NCBI GenBank assembly: GCA_036898135.1
Contig: CM072511.1
Location: 25,144,968 to 25,208,967, forward strand
Length of the DNA stretch: 64,000 nucleotides
Reading direction: 5' to 3'
DNA from: Oncomelania hupensis
Lineage: Eukaryota > Mollusca > Gastropoda > Littorinimorpha > Pomatiopsidae
The translations under genes were made by a program, and so were the position numbers. The notes under the pieces are model-generated. The model was not told the DNA's origin. It worked only from the letters and a program-made list of their open reading frames with translations, and ran no database searches. This document shows positions 10,101 through 23,330 of this stretch, piece after piece (position 1 is the first letter of the stretch; every line of letters begins with the position of its first letter).

Positions 10101-13100
10101 CAACACAAGAAACTTTCAACTTTTTTTTTCAACGGCCTGCAGCGAAGTGGAGGATTTCTATGAAAATCTACAGGCTGTCCTTGACCAAGTGCCGAAGAAG
10201 GACACAGTCATAGTGGAAGGCGACTGGAATGCCAAGGTTGGCCAAGAAGCGCACCATAACTGGGGAGACACATTTAGACCCCACTGCAACAACGAGACAA
10301 ATGACAGCGGTCTGAGACTCTTGGAGTTTGACAGATACAACAATCTGATTCTGGCAAACATGCTTGGTCTCCACAAAAGAATCCAGACGATGGACATGGC
10401 ACAATCCTGGCGGGGAGCATCACAACCAGATCGACTACATAATGGTCAAGAAACGCTTCAGATCAAGCATCAACATTGGCAGGATACGCACTTTTCCAGG
10501 AGCAGACATCGGAAGTGACCACGATCTCGTGATGATGTCTTTCCGGCTCCACTTGAAGAGAGTAAACACAGCAAAGTGCACTAGACTGACGTTCTACCTG
10601 GACAAACTGCAAGACCCGGAGGTGGCAGAAATATTTCAGGTCACAATTGGAGGGAAATGTGCACCACTGCTCATTTTGGGAGCTGGTGAAGTAGATGTCA
10701 ACACCATTACCACCACCTTCAACTCAGCTGTGACAGATGCCGCCACGGAGATCCTTGGAAAGCACCGGCCAAAGAAGAAGCTGTGGATCACACCTGAACC
10801 TTTGGATCTGTGTGATAAACGAAGAGAGATTAAAAAGGAAAAGAACACTTCACAGGGAGCTGATGCCTACCAAAAAATCAACAATGACATCCGAAAAGGC
10901 ATGCGCACAGCAAAGGAGAACTGGAATAGAAGATCAATGCCAGGAAATAGAGAACAGTCTGAACAAGAACAACAGCAAGAATGCCTACCAGACTGTGAAG
11001 CGGCTGACAAGTGTTAAACAGTCCAAGGTCTCCACGATCCAAACCAAGTCTGGCATATGCCATACAGAAGAACAAGAAGTCTTGGATAGATGGACAGAGT
11101 ACTGCTCTGACCTTTGCAAGCACACACCAAACGGAGATCCATCAGTTCTAGCATGTCCCGAGAACAGAAAAGAAGAAGAAATTCTCCCAATTCTCCGAGA
11201 AGTTGAGGCAGCAGTGCAATCGCTGAAGAAGGGGAAGTCAGCGGGAGTGGACAACATACCCGCGGAACTGCTTCAAGTAGGAGGAGAAGCGGTGATTGAC
11301 GCCTTCAGTATTATCTGTAACAAGGTCTGGCAGAGTGGGGAGTGGCCTACACCATAGACCCAGTCGCTTGTCATCACTCTTCCAAAAAAAGGGTAACCTT
11401 CAGGAGTGTGAAAATTACCGCACCATCAGCCTCATCAGCCATCCCAGCAAAGTCCTCCTGAAAATAATACTCAACAGGTTGAAACCCCAAGCTAAACTGA
11501 TCATATCTGAAGAACAAGCAGGATTCATGGCAGGGCGAAGTACCACTGAACAGATTTTCAACCTCAAAACAATCTGCGAGAAATACCTACAGCACCAACA
11601 TCTATATCATGTGTTCGCAGACTTCAAGAAGGCGTTTGACCGAGTCTGGCCTGCAGCTCTTTGGACAACCTTGAGAGTGTACAACATCAGCCCTAAAATT
11701 ATTGAAGTCATCAAAAGCCTTTATGACAAGGCTACCAGTGCAGTCCTTCACAACAGCGCCATTGGAAACTGGTTCAGAACAACAATCGGTGTGCGCGCGT
11801 CAGGGATGCCTACTCTCTCCAACACTCTTCAACATCTTCCTACAGCGCCTCATATCAGATGCCGTTGCATACCCTAGTGCTTGCTGGTTGTTTATTTAGC
11901 CGGCACTCACCCATCTTGCACATAAGCGTCAGGATCTTTAAAGTCCGTGCGATGGAAAGGCGTGCGTGCCTAGACTAGACCTCGGTTTATTATCTCATCC
12001 GAAGGAGTACACTGTCACATTTATCATTTACCGACTGGTTGAACAGTGGCCCGGAAACAGGCCTAAAGTCTTCATTTCCTCAGTAGTTAAGCACCCTTAA
12101 ATACATAGAAAGATAGATATTCAATGTTTATAAGGTCCAGCGGACTATACACTGTTAAGAATGATAGATTGTGAAATATTAAGAACAAAGAAGACGAAGA
12201 AGAAGAGACGATTAAGGATCTGAAATCTGAAGAAAAAAAGAACAATAAGAACAAAAAGAAGAGACGACGATTGAAGATCTGAACAATGACAACAGCAACA
12301 GCAACAGCAACAACAACAACAACAATTGGCATTTTATTGATTTGGGTTCATTGTGAAACTCAACATACGGACTTGCATGTATTGCACATCGTAAAAACAC
12401 AACCACACACTATAGGTAGGCCTATACACATGTAATTAAACGGACGTCTAAATGATGCAAACATGTAACTTGAACTGACCTTGTTCTCCTTTCTATGTAA
12501 TTTAGATTTATGATTTGTACTGCGCATTTTAACACAATACCGAATGACTAAGCTAATAGTGTCCACTGCGCGTTGGTTTTGATGATTGCAACGGTCTGTT
12601 GCTAGAATTGCCCTGGTTTGGTTACTACTGTATTTCTGTTAAAAACACGTACGCGATACGAGAGGAAAATAGACTAATTTGATCTAGTGCACATAATGCC
12701 ACAGCCTATTCACAACTTTCCGGCACCTCTCATAAAAACTCGTGGGTATCGCCATTATAAATTAAAACGAGGTTAGAATGAAACCAAGTTCCTGGCTTGT
12801 TTTGCTTTTATCAAACCAAAGCTTGATGCGTGACTTTTAAATATGGCAAATTGCCGAAAACGACGATTGTTAGAGCCAGAAAACGAGTGGGATAAGTATA
12901 AAATCGTAGAGGCCTGTATTTGTGGCGACTTCGGAGGTGCGTCGATCATCGACAGAAAGTGAAACAGGACCTGAAGACTATTGTAGTTTTCCATAGCTTC
13001 GCCGTCGCAACCTTCACAAAACACGAAGTAGTTGACTATGTTAGGCGAGCGTTGTGGCCAAGTGGGCTAAGGCGGGACTAACTTGCCGTCTCCACAAGCC

Positions 13101-13939
13101 AGAAACCAATGGCGCCTGACAGGTGTGGGTTCGAACCAGCATGTGGGCGTTATGTTTCTCCGAATATTTTTCAAAAATTCACATAATGTTAGGTAGGTAG
13201 GGTTTAGGCGCGCCACTGGCGATAGAAAGGGATAATAAACTGCAGCAAACAAAAAAAATATGTGAGGGTACGATACTGGTGGCCCACTGTAAAACTTCCC
13301 ATTGTACAACTTATGTTAATCTGATGAATAAAAATTGATGCAACAACAACGCAGAAAGAAACCGGAAGTATGTTTCACATGAGGGGATTCCCGTTGGTGC
13401 ATAGGATAGCAGAAAAGTGTGAATACTGAATAAGGGTAATGGCATCTGCATTTTAGAAAATGGGGTTTTATGAATGGAACTGATACATTTTCCCTGCAAC
13501 TTGCATAGTGTAGTCATTTCCCCCGCAACTTGCGTAGTATAGTCATTTCCCCTACAACTTGCGTAGTGCAGTTATATAATTGCGTTTGCTCTTCAAGGAA
13601 CATCGGCTATGTATGTTTTTTTTAGAATGTGTTTGCTTTTGTACTGTTTGTGGCGCTTGTTGTACAATAAATAAAACACAAGATTGGCCGACATCAGTAC
13701 AGTCCTCTGTGATTTAGATGTTTGTTTAGTTTTTTCTTGGTTTGTTTGATTAAATGATAAGGTCGTTATGCGTTTTGGGTTTATGCTTCCAGGAAATGGC
13801 TACGCTGATTACTACGAAGGAGCCGAACCAGGTCAGGTTTATGAATATAGTCATTTCCATATGTTATATCACCTTATGAACATTGATAATCAATCTATAT
13901 TTCTTTCTACCATATTTTGTAACGCCGTCTTCGTCGTCG

Positions 13940-13983
<44 letters not shown>

Positions 13984-14765
13984 GTCGTCGTCGTCGTAAT
14001 GTTTCTTCTTCTTCTTCTTCTTCTTCTTCTTCTTCTTCTTCTTCTTCTTCTTCTCGGGTGAAAATCTTGTACTATATGTGGCCTGGTACTAGGTGTGGCC
14101 TGGTAGGACCAGCTGAAAGGGTGCTGGTTCCAATGCCGAAGGTCGCGGGGTCCAACCTTGCAGGGGATGAGCTTTTGTAACTGTTATGTATTAGTCTAAG
14201 GAAGACAATTCGTTTATTGTTAGAGTTACGCCCTTGCTTGAGAACTTCAGCCATGTTTTATTCCCTCTCAAGCAAGGGCGTAACTCTAACAATAAACGAA
14301 TTGTCTTCCTTAGACTAATACATAACACTGTTAGAGTTACATTGTTAGAGTTACGCCCTTTGTAGGTACGAGAATTTTCAGGCCACGGGGGTTGTTCTCC
14401 GGGGGCTCCGGTTTCCTTCCTTCCTTCCATAATGCAGTCAGTTTCAATGTTAAAAATAAAAATTAATTTCTCTTCCGCCTTCTGAAGGACGCAGGATCCC
14501 CGCAGGGGACACACTTTTAGTGATTTAGGTACGAGACTTCTTAGGTCACATGGGGTTTTCTCCGGATACTCTGGTTTCCTCCATCCCTTTCATAATGGAA
14601 TTGGATGCAGTCAGTTTAAATTTCAAATATAAAAATTGATTTATCTTTTGCCTTTTGAAGGACGGGGTTCAAAACACGAATGGTGGGGGGAGGGGGTAGA
14701 GGGGCTTTCTACGGGTACTCAGGTTTTTTTTCTCCCTGGGTTCATCATTATTATTACTATTACTA

Positions 14766-14815
<50 letters not shown>

Positions 14816-14817
14816 TA

Positions 14818-14889
<72 letters not shown>

Positions 14890-17800
14890 ATAGTATATTA
14901 TTATTATAAGATGTACACATGTTTGTATTCAAATGTTTGGGGTCAGGGATAACTCAGTAGTTAAAGTGGCAGGTCCTATATGTATATGCGATTTGGGCGA
15001 CCTGGGTTCGGTCCAGACTTCAATTACAAAATTTAAAAAAGTGGTTCCAGTTCATTCATTGATCAGCTATAATGGCGTTATGTAAGTGTTGTAGGGTGTG
15101 GGTGATGTGAGATGATGGATATGACACATTCACTCCAAAGGTTCACTTGATCAACGGGAACGCCAGACAATGGGAAACGTTTCAAGACTTTACTGACGCA
15201 AAGGGTCAAAAGAACAAAACCCAACCGTTGAACCCTGAAAACAAAATAAAATCTATAACTATCTAAATCTGAAAAGTATTTGTTAAGTAAGTAAAAGAAT
15301 TGTTAAACTGCTTCACAAAAATTATGTTCAAAATCCCTAAGCTTATATTCATACAAAACTTAATGAGTAAATTGAGCAGGAATACGTTAAGCAAAAGATA
15401 AGTTGACTTTCGTTTCCAAACATGATAACAAAAAGGTAAACAAAGTAATTTGCAAATTCATAACAAGACTATAACAATTCCCAAAGCGATCGGAATATTT
15501 ACAGATCAAATTAAATATGAAAATAGGTATTACTCCTCTGTTAATCAATTACAAAAAGATTAAGTAAACCTATAAAGATCCTGACATCGTTTATCCAAAT
15601 ATACAAGATAACAAAGGCTAGGTCTTGACGAAAAGTATCATCAAATATTTCTAAAAATATAATTATTTCAAGAAGAGTATCTTTAATTCAATAAACAAGA
15701 TTAGAATAATATTAACAAGAATAAACGACAAATAAAATAAATTATAAATATCTTAATCTCTATCCCTATCATCATCATTAAACAAAATATGTACATACCA
15801 CTTCAGTGTGAGGTAGGTCACAGAAGGGTTCAAGCTCAGCACAATATAAAATGTCTTTTCACAAAATAGAAATACTCCTAAAAACTGCTAACACTAATGC
15901 TGTGCAACAACGCTAGGCTATTGCTTCTTTGACGTCTAAATAAAGAGTGACACAATATAAAATGAAATCTTCTACATAGAGCGAGAATGAGAGAAGTGTA
16001 AGGATTAAGGGAGGGGGGGGGAGGTGCACTAACGACAATAAGCAGAGGTATTCTCGCGCAATTTCCGGTCTTGTCATCATACGCTAATCATTGACACCTT
16101 GCTTGTTTAGTCTACGGGCTGGACAGTCCCAGCTTGTAGAAGATTTCATTTTATATTGTGTCACTCTTTATTTAGACGTCAAAGAAGCAATAGCCTAGCG
16201 TTGTTGCACAGCATTAGTGTTAGCAGTTTTTAGGAGTATTTCTATTTTGTGAAAAGACATTTTATATTGTGCTGAGCTTGAACCCTTCTGTGACCTACCT
16301 CACACTGAAGTGGTATGTACATATTTTGTTTAATGATGATGATAGGGATAGAGATTAAGATATTTATAATTTATTTTATTTGTCGTTTATTCTTGTTAAT
16401 ATTATTCTAATCTTGTTTATTGAATTAAAGATACTCTTCTTGAAATAATTATATTTTTAGAAATATTTGATGATACTTTTCGTCAAGACCTAGCCTTTGT
16501 TATCTTGTATATTTGGATAAACGATGTCAGGATCTTTATAGGTTTACTTAATCTTTTTGTAATTGATTAACAGAGGAGTAATACCTATTTTCATATTTAA
16601 TTTGATCTGTAAATATTCCGATCGCTTTGGGAATTGTTATAGTCTTGTTATGAATTTGCAAATTACTTTGTTTACCTTTTTGTTATCATGTTTGGAAACG
16701 AAAGTCAACTTATCTTTTGCTTAACGTATTCCTGCTCAATTTACTCATTAAGTTTTGTATGAATATAAGCTTAGGGATTTTGAACATAATTTTTGTGAAG
16801 CAGTTTAACAATTCTTTTACTTACTTAACAAATACTTTTCAGATTTAGATAGTCCAACATTTCCACCCATACAGTCCGCCTTGACCCCAGAACTGTCCTG
16901 TGTGAAGGCCAGCCCGTCACTATTACCTCCCTTGATGCTATTCCCGAAGGTGAAGCTGACTCAGTTTGGTCGCAGATCCCAGCATTTGACACGGACATTC
17001 TGTCGCCGCAGCAAATCGCCACGGGCAAGAACTTGATCCTCGACTTTGAAGATATCTTTTCTAAGAACGAAGAAGACGTCGGGTTCTACCACAAGGTCCG
17101 TCACCAGATCAACTTGTACGATGAAAAGCCCTTCAAACAGCGTCATCGAATGATCCCGCCATCGATGCTAGACGAAGTCAGGTCTCATCTGCAACTTCTG
17201 TTAGCCAGCGGCGTGATACGGAGATCTCACAGCCCATGGTCATCGAACATTGTTTTGGCACGTCGTAAAGATGGACGTCTGCGCCTTTGTACAGACTTTC
17301 GACAACTCAACGCTAGAACCGTGAAGGACTCCTATGCACTACCACGCCTTGAAGAAATCTTGGACTGCTTGTCTGGATCACAGTACTTCAGTGTACTCGA
17401 CATGAAGTCCGGGTATTACCAGATTGAGATTGATGAGAATCACAAGGAGAGAACCGCTTTCACCGTTGGACCCCTTGGATTTTTTGAGTACAATCGTCTA
17501 CCGTTTGGACTTACGAACAGCCCTGCTACCTACCAACGGATGATGGAAGAGGTCCTGGGCGATTACCATCTGAAGATTTGCCTGATTTACCTGGATGATG
17601 TCATCATTTTCTCCCGGACGTATGAAGAACACGTCGAGCGACTCCAGAAAGTCTTTCAGCGCATCAGAGAAGCTGGCTTGACCTTGAATCCCAAGAAGTG
17701 TCACTTCTTCAGAGAGAGAGTTGTGTACGTCGGCCACACCGTGTCACGAGACGGCGTTGGCGCTGATCCTGCCAAGACAGAAGCGATACGAAGCTGGCCC

Positions 17801-20800
17801 ACTCCCACGTCGCCAGAAGAGGTTAGACGCTTTCTCGGCTTTGCAGGATACTACCGCAAGTTTGTCAAGGACTTTGCTAAGATAGCCGCACCATTGACAT
17901 CTCTTATGCCAGCACCAGCGAATAAGCAACGCGGACGAAAGGCTACCCACAAGCAGATGCATTGGACATGGGGTGAAGAACAAGACCAGGCTTTCCAACG
18001 ACTCAAAACTGCCTTGTCCACGCCTCCTGTTCTCGGGTATGCGGACTACACGAAGCCTTTCGAGTTGAACACTGATGCTTCGCGGACGGCACTTGGAGCT
18101 GTGCTCTACCAAGAGAGCGGGGGTCTGAAGCGAGTGATCGCATACGCAAGCAGAGCCTTGGGAAAAGCAGAGCGAAACTATCCTGCGCACAAGCTGGAAT
18201 TCCTGGCGTTGAAATGGGCTGTCACCGACAAGTTCAAGGACTATCTGTACGGGTCCAAGTTCACAGTCTTCACGGACAACAATCCACTCACGTATGTCTT
18301 GTCCACGGCTAAGTTGGATGCTACAGGTCATCGATGGCTGGCAGCACTAGCGGCTTTCGACTTCTCCATCCGTTACAAGCCTGGGCACAAGAACACAGAT
18401 GCTGATACCTTGTCCCGACTTCCACACAGCCCTGAAGCACCTCTCGAGGAAGAGATCGCGACGGAGTCTGTACACACCATCTGCGGAGCGATGACGTGTC
18501 CAGCGGTTGAGACCCTGTGCCTGTCCACAGCTGCCATCGACGTTTTGGTCGACCCAGATGAGAAGGACATTGCAGAGTTTTCCGTGACAGACTGGAGGAG
18601 AGCTCAGAACAACGACCCAGTTCTTGGCCAATGGATAACGTTTCTCCGAAACAGGACGCGACCACGCAGTCAAGACTACCCCAGCACCCCTGAGCACTTT
18701 GCCATGGCCAAGAACTTCGACAACCTCTGCTTTCGCCGCGGCGTCCTCTACAAAGAAGTTACGGCAGATGGCGAGAAGCAGTCACAGCTTGTTCTACCAG
18801 CAGCTTTCGTCAAGCGCGCCTTGAGAGGTCTCCATGACGATGTAGGACACCCGGGCAGAGACAGGACGATGGCGCTGGTGCGAGAGAGATTCTGGTGGCC
18901 TGGCATGGCGAAGCAGGTGGAGCTGTGGTGTAAGCACTGCAACCGTTGTCTTCGGCGGAAGCACGCCACCAACACGGCACCCTTGGTCAGCATCACCACA
19001 ACACAACCTCTTGAGCTGGTCTGCATGGACTTCCTCACTGTCGAGTCATCGTCTGGTGGGTTCCAACACATCTTGGTCATCACTGATCACTTTACTCGCT
19101 ACGCCCAGGCGATTCCGACAAAGAACCAGACGGCGAGAACAACAGCTGAAGCCCTCTTCAACCACTTCATAGTTCACTACGGCTTCCCGAAGAGACTCCA
19201 TTCGGACCAGGGAGCGAACTTTGAGAGCAGGGTCATCAAAGAGCTGTGCAGCGTAGCTGGCATTGAGAAGTCCAGAACCACTCCATACCACCCCATGGGC
19301 AACGGGATGACCGAGAGGTTTAACCGCACACTGTTGTCCATGCTGGGAACTTTGGAGCCGGAACAAAAGACGCACTGGCTCAAGTACGTGGCTTCCTTGG
19401 TCCACGCCTACAACTGTACCAAGCACGACAGTACGAACTTCTCACCGTACTACTTGATGTTTGGCCGTCAACCACGCTTGCCAGTTGACCTCGTCTTCGG
19501 CATCAACCGTACGACTGACTCCAGAGACCAGACAGCCTACGCCCGAGAGTTGAAAGGAAGGTTGCAGGATGCCTATCAGGTTGCGACCAAAGCAGCCGAC
19601 GATGCAAGACAGCGGCAGAAGACTGCATACGATGTTAAGTCCCGAGGTGCAGTCCTGCAGGATGGCGACAGAGTGTTGGTGCGGATCCTAGCCTTTGAAG
19701 GCAAGCACAAGCTCTCGGACCGTTGGCAGCAGGATGTTTACATCGTTGAGTCGCAACCCAACTCAGACATTCCCGTTTACGTGGTGGCTCAAGAAACTGA
19801 CAGGAAGGTGAAGAAGACGCTCCATAGGAACCACCTCCTGCCGATTGGAAGTGTCCCCGCAGAGAAGACAGAAGTACCTGTCAATGTGAGCACAGAGCCA
19901 GACCAGCAGCGACGACAACCACCACCCAAACCATCAAGAAGGAAGAAGCCAACGGTTCCAGAGGAAGCAGCACCAGCTCCCTCTATCGGCGAAGCAAACG
20001 GCGGCGACGACGACGACGAAGAAGAAGAATATGGTACCATTGCAGTCGTCGGACAGACTCCTGGACCTGGCAGAGAGGAGGAGATGGCAGTGACACTCAC
20101 TGCAGAAGGAGAAAGGGCCCAGCTGTCTAAAGATGAAGCAGCGCAGCGTCAGGATGACGATCCAGTGGCGTCTGTGGCTGGCAGTGAAGTGGACTCTACA
20201 GATGGTGACGATCATCAACCCTCGGTGCATGAAGAGGATGGAGCCCACGACGCTGATGATGATGACCAGGCATCTGTTCCAGAAGACCATCGGGAGGAAC
20301 GGCCTGCGCCGAAAAGATCATCTAGACCTCGACATCCGCCAGACCGGTGGACATACGGCCAGTTTGCCTTGACCAGCCAAGCTCGCGGGTCAAGTCCCAG
20401 TGAAGAGACAGAGCAGAGACTAAAATTGCTAGTTAGTCTAGTTATGAATGGAACTGTTTCAGTCAAACCTGATTGTCTGCTCGCAAAGACATTAGAATCA
20501 ATACTCCCTCATTAATTGTTTATTTAGCCAGCTTCAATATTTTTGTTTATTCTTTCGATATTGTTTTGAACAATTTTTTTTTTGATGTTCACATGCAATG
20601 TTGGGGACAACATTTAACGAAGAGGGGGGTGAATGTAATAGGTTTATTTTCAATGTAAAACATTTATTTCCTTGTGCGCTGGTACATACCAGCACAGCGC
20701 TCATTGTTGTTACAAGCTGGGACTGTCCAGCCCGTAGACTAAACAAGCAAGGTGTCAATGATTAGCGTATGATGACAAGACCGGAAATTGCGCGAGAATA

Positions 20801-23257
20801 CCTCTGCTTATTGTCGTTAGTGCACCTCCCCCCCCCTCCCTTAATCCTTACACTTCTCTCATTCTCGCTCTATGTAGAAGATTTCATTTTATATTGTGTC
20901 ACTCTTTATTTAGACGTCAAAGAAGCAATAGCCTAGCGTTGTTGCACAGCATTAGTGTTAGCAGTTTTTAGGAGTATTTCTATTTTGTGAAAAGACATTT
21001 TATATTGTGCTGAGCTTGAACCCTTCTGTGACCTACCTCACACTGAAGTGGTATGTACATATTTTGTTTAATGATGATGATAGGGATAGAGATTAAGATA
21101 TTTATAATTTATTTTATTTGTCGTTTATTCTTGTTAATATTATTCTAATCTTGTTTATTGAATTAAAGATACTCTTCTTGAAATAATTATATTTTTAGAA
21201 ATATTTGATGATACTTTTCGTCAAGACCTAGCCTTTGTTATCTTGTATATTTGGATAAACGATGTCAGGATCTTTATAGGTTTACTTAATCTTTTTGTAA
21301 TTGATTAACAGAGGAGTAATACCTATTTTCATATTTAATTTGATCTGTAAATATTCCGATCGCTTTGGGAATTGTTATAGTCTTGTTATGAATTTGCAAA
21401 TTACTTTGTTTACCTTTTTGTTATCATGTTTGGAAACGAAAGTCAACTTATCTTTTGCTTAACGTATTCCTGCTCAATTTACTCATTAAGTTTTGTATGA
21501 ATATAAGCTTAGGGATTTTGAACATAATTTTTGTGAAGCAGTTTAACAATTCTTTTACTTACTTAACAAATACTTTTCAGATTTAGATAGTTATAGATTT
21601 TATTTTGTTTTCAGGGTTCAACGGTTGGGTTTGGTTCTTTTGACCCTTTGCGTCAGTAAAGTCTTGAAACGTTTCCCATTGTCCGGCGTTCCCGTTGATC
21701 AAGTGAACCCTTGGAGTGAATGTGTCATAGCCATCATCTCACATCACCCACACCCTACAACATAAGAACAATCCATGTTCATGTGCAGATATGGAGGACA
21801 AAGCTGTCCTGTACGCTACAGCAGCACCGGCGTCTTTAGGAGTGGTAGCCGTGCTGGTATGTCTGCTGTATCGATGGCGCATCGCCTCACAGAAAGGGCG
21901 GCTACTCTCTGAGTCTCGTAGAGAGGTATGTTTAAGTTATTTCCCGGTACACCCAAAAAATAAAAATAAAATAAAAATAATTATAATTTTAAAAAATATA
22001 TTTAAAAAATAAACACCGATATAAATAGCTGGTTTTGTAATTGGACGAGTTTTGAAGAAGAAAAAAAAGGATAAATAATGCATAACACCAGTTGATTTAG
22101 ATAAAATGTTGGAATGTAACATTCAGGACAGTTGTCAATGACGATTCTGCTCATTGTTATGTCTATTACACAGGGTTGGAAGATTTAACGATTTAGCGAA
22201 TTAAATTTTTGGTTGAAGAAAATTTAACGCGTTAATGTTTTTAAAATGTTAAAGAAAATTCAACGAACTAAAAAATAAAAGTAACGATTATCGATTTTTT
22301 TGTTTAAAAATTTCGTTACTTCAGTTTGATTTTCCGCCACGAAAAACAACATGCGCAAAGCCGGTTTGACCCAGTTGCAGCCAGTTTGAGGCGGTTTGGA
22401 TTAGCCTATGTAGACATTGCTGCTAGCCTACCCTGCATCAGTCCAAAGCATGGGTATTTTTGTCTTGATTGTGTATGCCTGTTTGAGAAATTATGTACAC
22501 ATTTAAAATGCAACCCAAAATCTGTAATGGAGAATTTTGGGGAATTTCTGTAAACATGTGTATATTATAAGCATAATGTGTATGTGAGAGATTCTTTTTA
22601 TTCTAGCTGCTGTATTTGAATGCTTAGCTTAATTTCTTTGTCTCGTTGGTGTGCGTGGGTTAAAATGGTTGGAAGGGGTGTGAATGAGTGTTGCAAGGAC
22701 AGATTAGAAAAAAATTAGTCTAATATCTCTATTCTTGTTGTTAATAAAATAACAAATAAAATCGCATTATTTGTTCTTGATTTTTTTTTTATGTGTTCAT
22801 AGATTACATGGGTTATAAAACAAGTTGTATGTAATTTGTTTTAACTGCATACCACTTTTTTGGGGTCTGAGCTGAGCAATAAATAATCCTTCATGTATTT
22901 AACGCAAATTTATTTCTTTAAAAAAAAATTAACGAAAATTTATTTATTTAATTTTTGAAAAAAATTAAGAGAATGTATTTCTTTAACGTTTTACCCAAAT
23001 TAAAGAAAATTTATTTCTTTAAAGAAAAAAAGTAAAGACTATCAACCCTGCTATTACATTATGATCAGGCGCTTTCTGCCTATGAAAGAAATAGTGGACA
23101 TTTCTAAATGATTGTAAAGGAAGGTGAAAAACTGAGTTTTTAGAGTTTTATGCGTAATATAGGTATGAATTTTACGATTCCATATTATCGCAGTGGTTCA
23201 ATGATATTGACCGCAGATTTATGAAATCTTTGAAAGCGCAGTATCACCGAGGTAATG

Positions 23258-23330
<73 letters not shown>

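Larger units (their letters stand above)
15083..21766 (+). mobile_element. Rearranged Ty3/Gypsy LTR retrotransposon with inverted LTR ends
   Basis: Order: reverse-complement LTR piece (15087-16138), direct LTR piece (16135-16853), pol (16853-20515), purine tract, complete 3' LTR (20634-21762). The outermost bases are TGTTGTAGG and CCTACAACA, both U5 ends. TAAG occurs directly outside each (15083-15086 and 21763-21766), a 4-bp target duplication spanning the whole composite. Primer-binding site, gag and protease are missing. It lies in the RTK intron between exons c and d, same strand as the kinase gene. LTR copies look nearly identical, so the insertion is probably recent. Confidence 0.92.

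Noticed and set aside
17744..18331. Minus-strand frames within pol
   Set aside because: Shadows of a long conserved coding frame on the plus strand.
22326..22553. 75-codon frame inside the hAT MITE
   Set aside because: No similarity to transposases recognised and no conserved motif; likely incidental.
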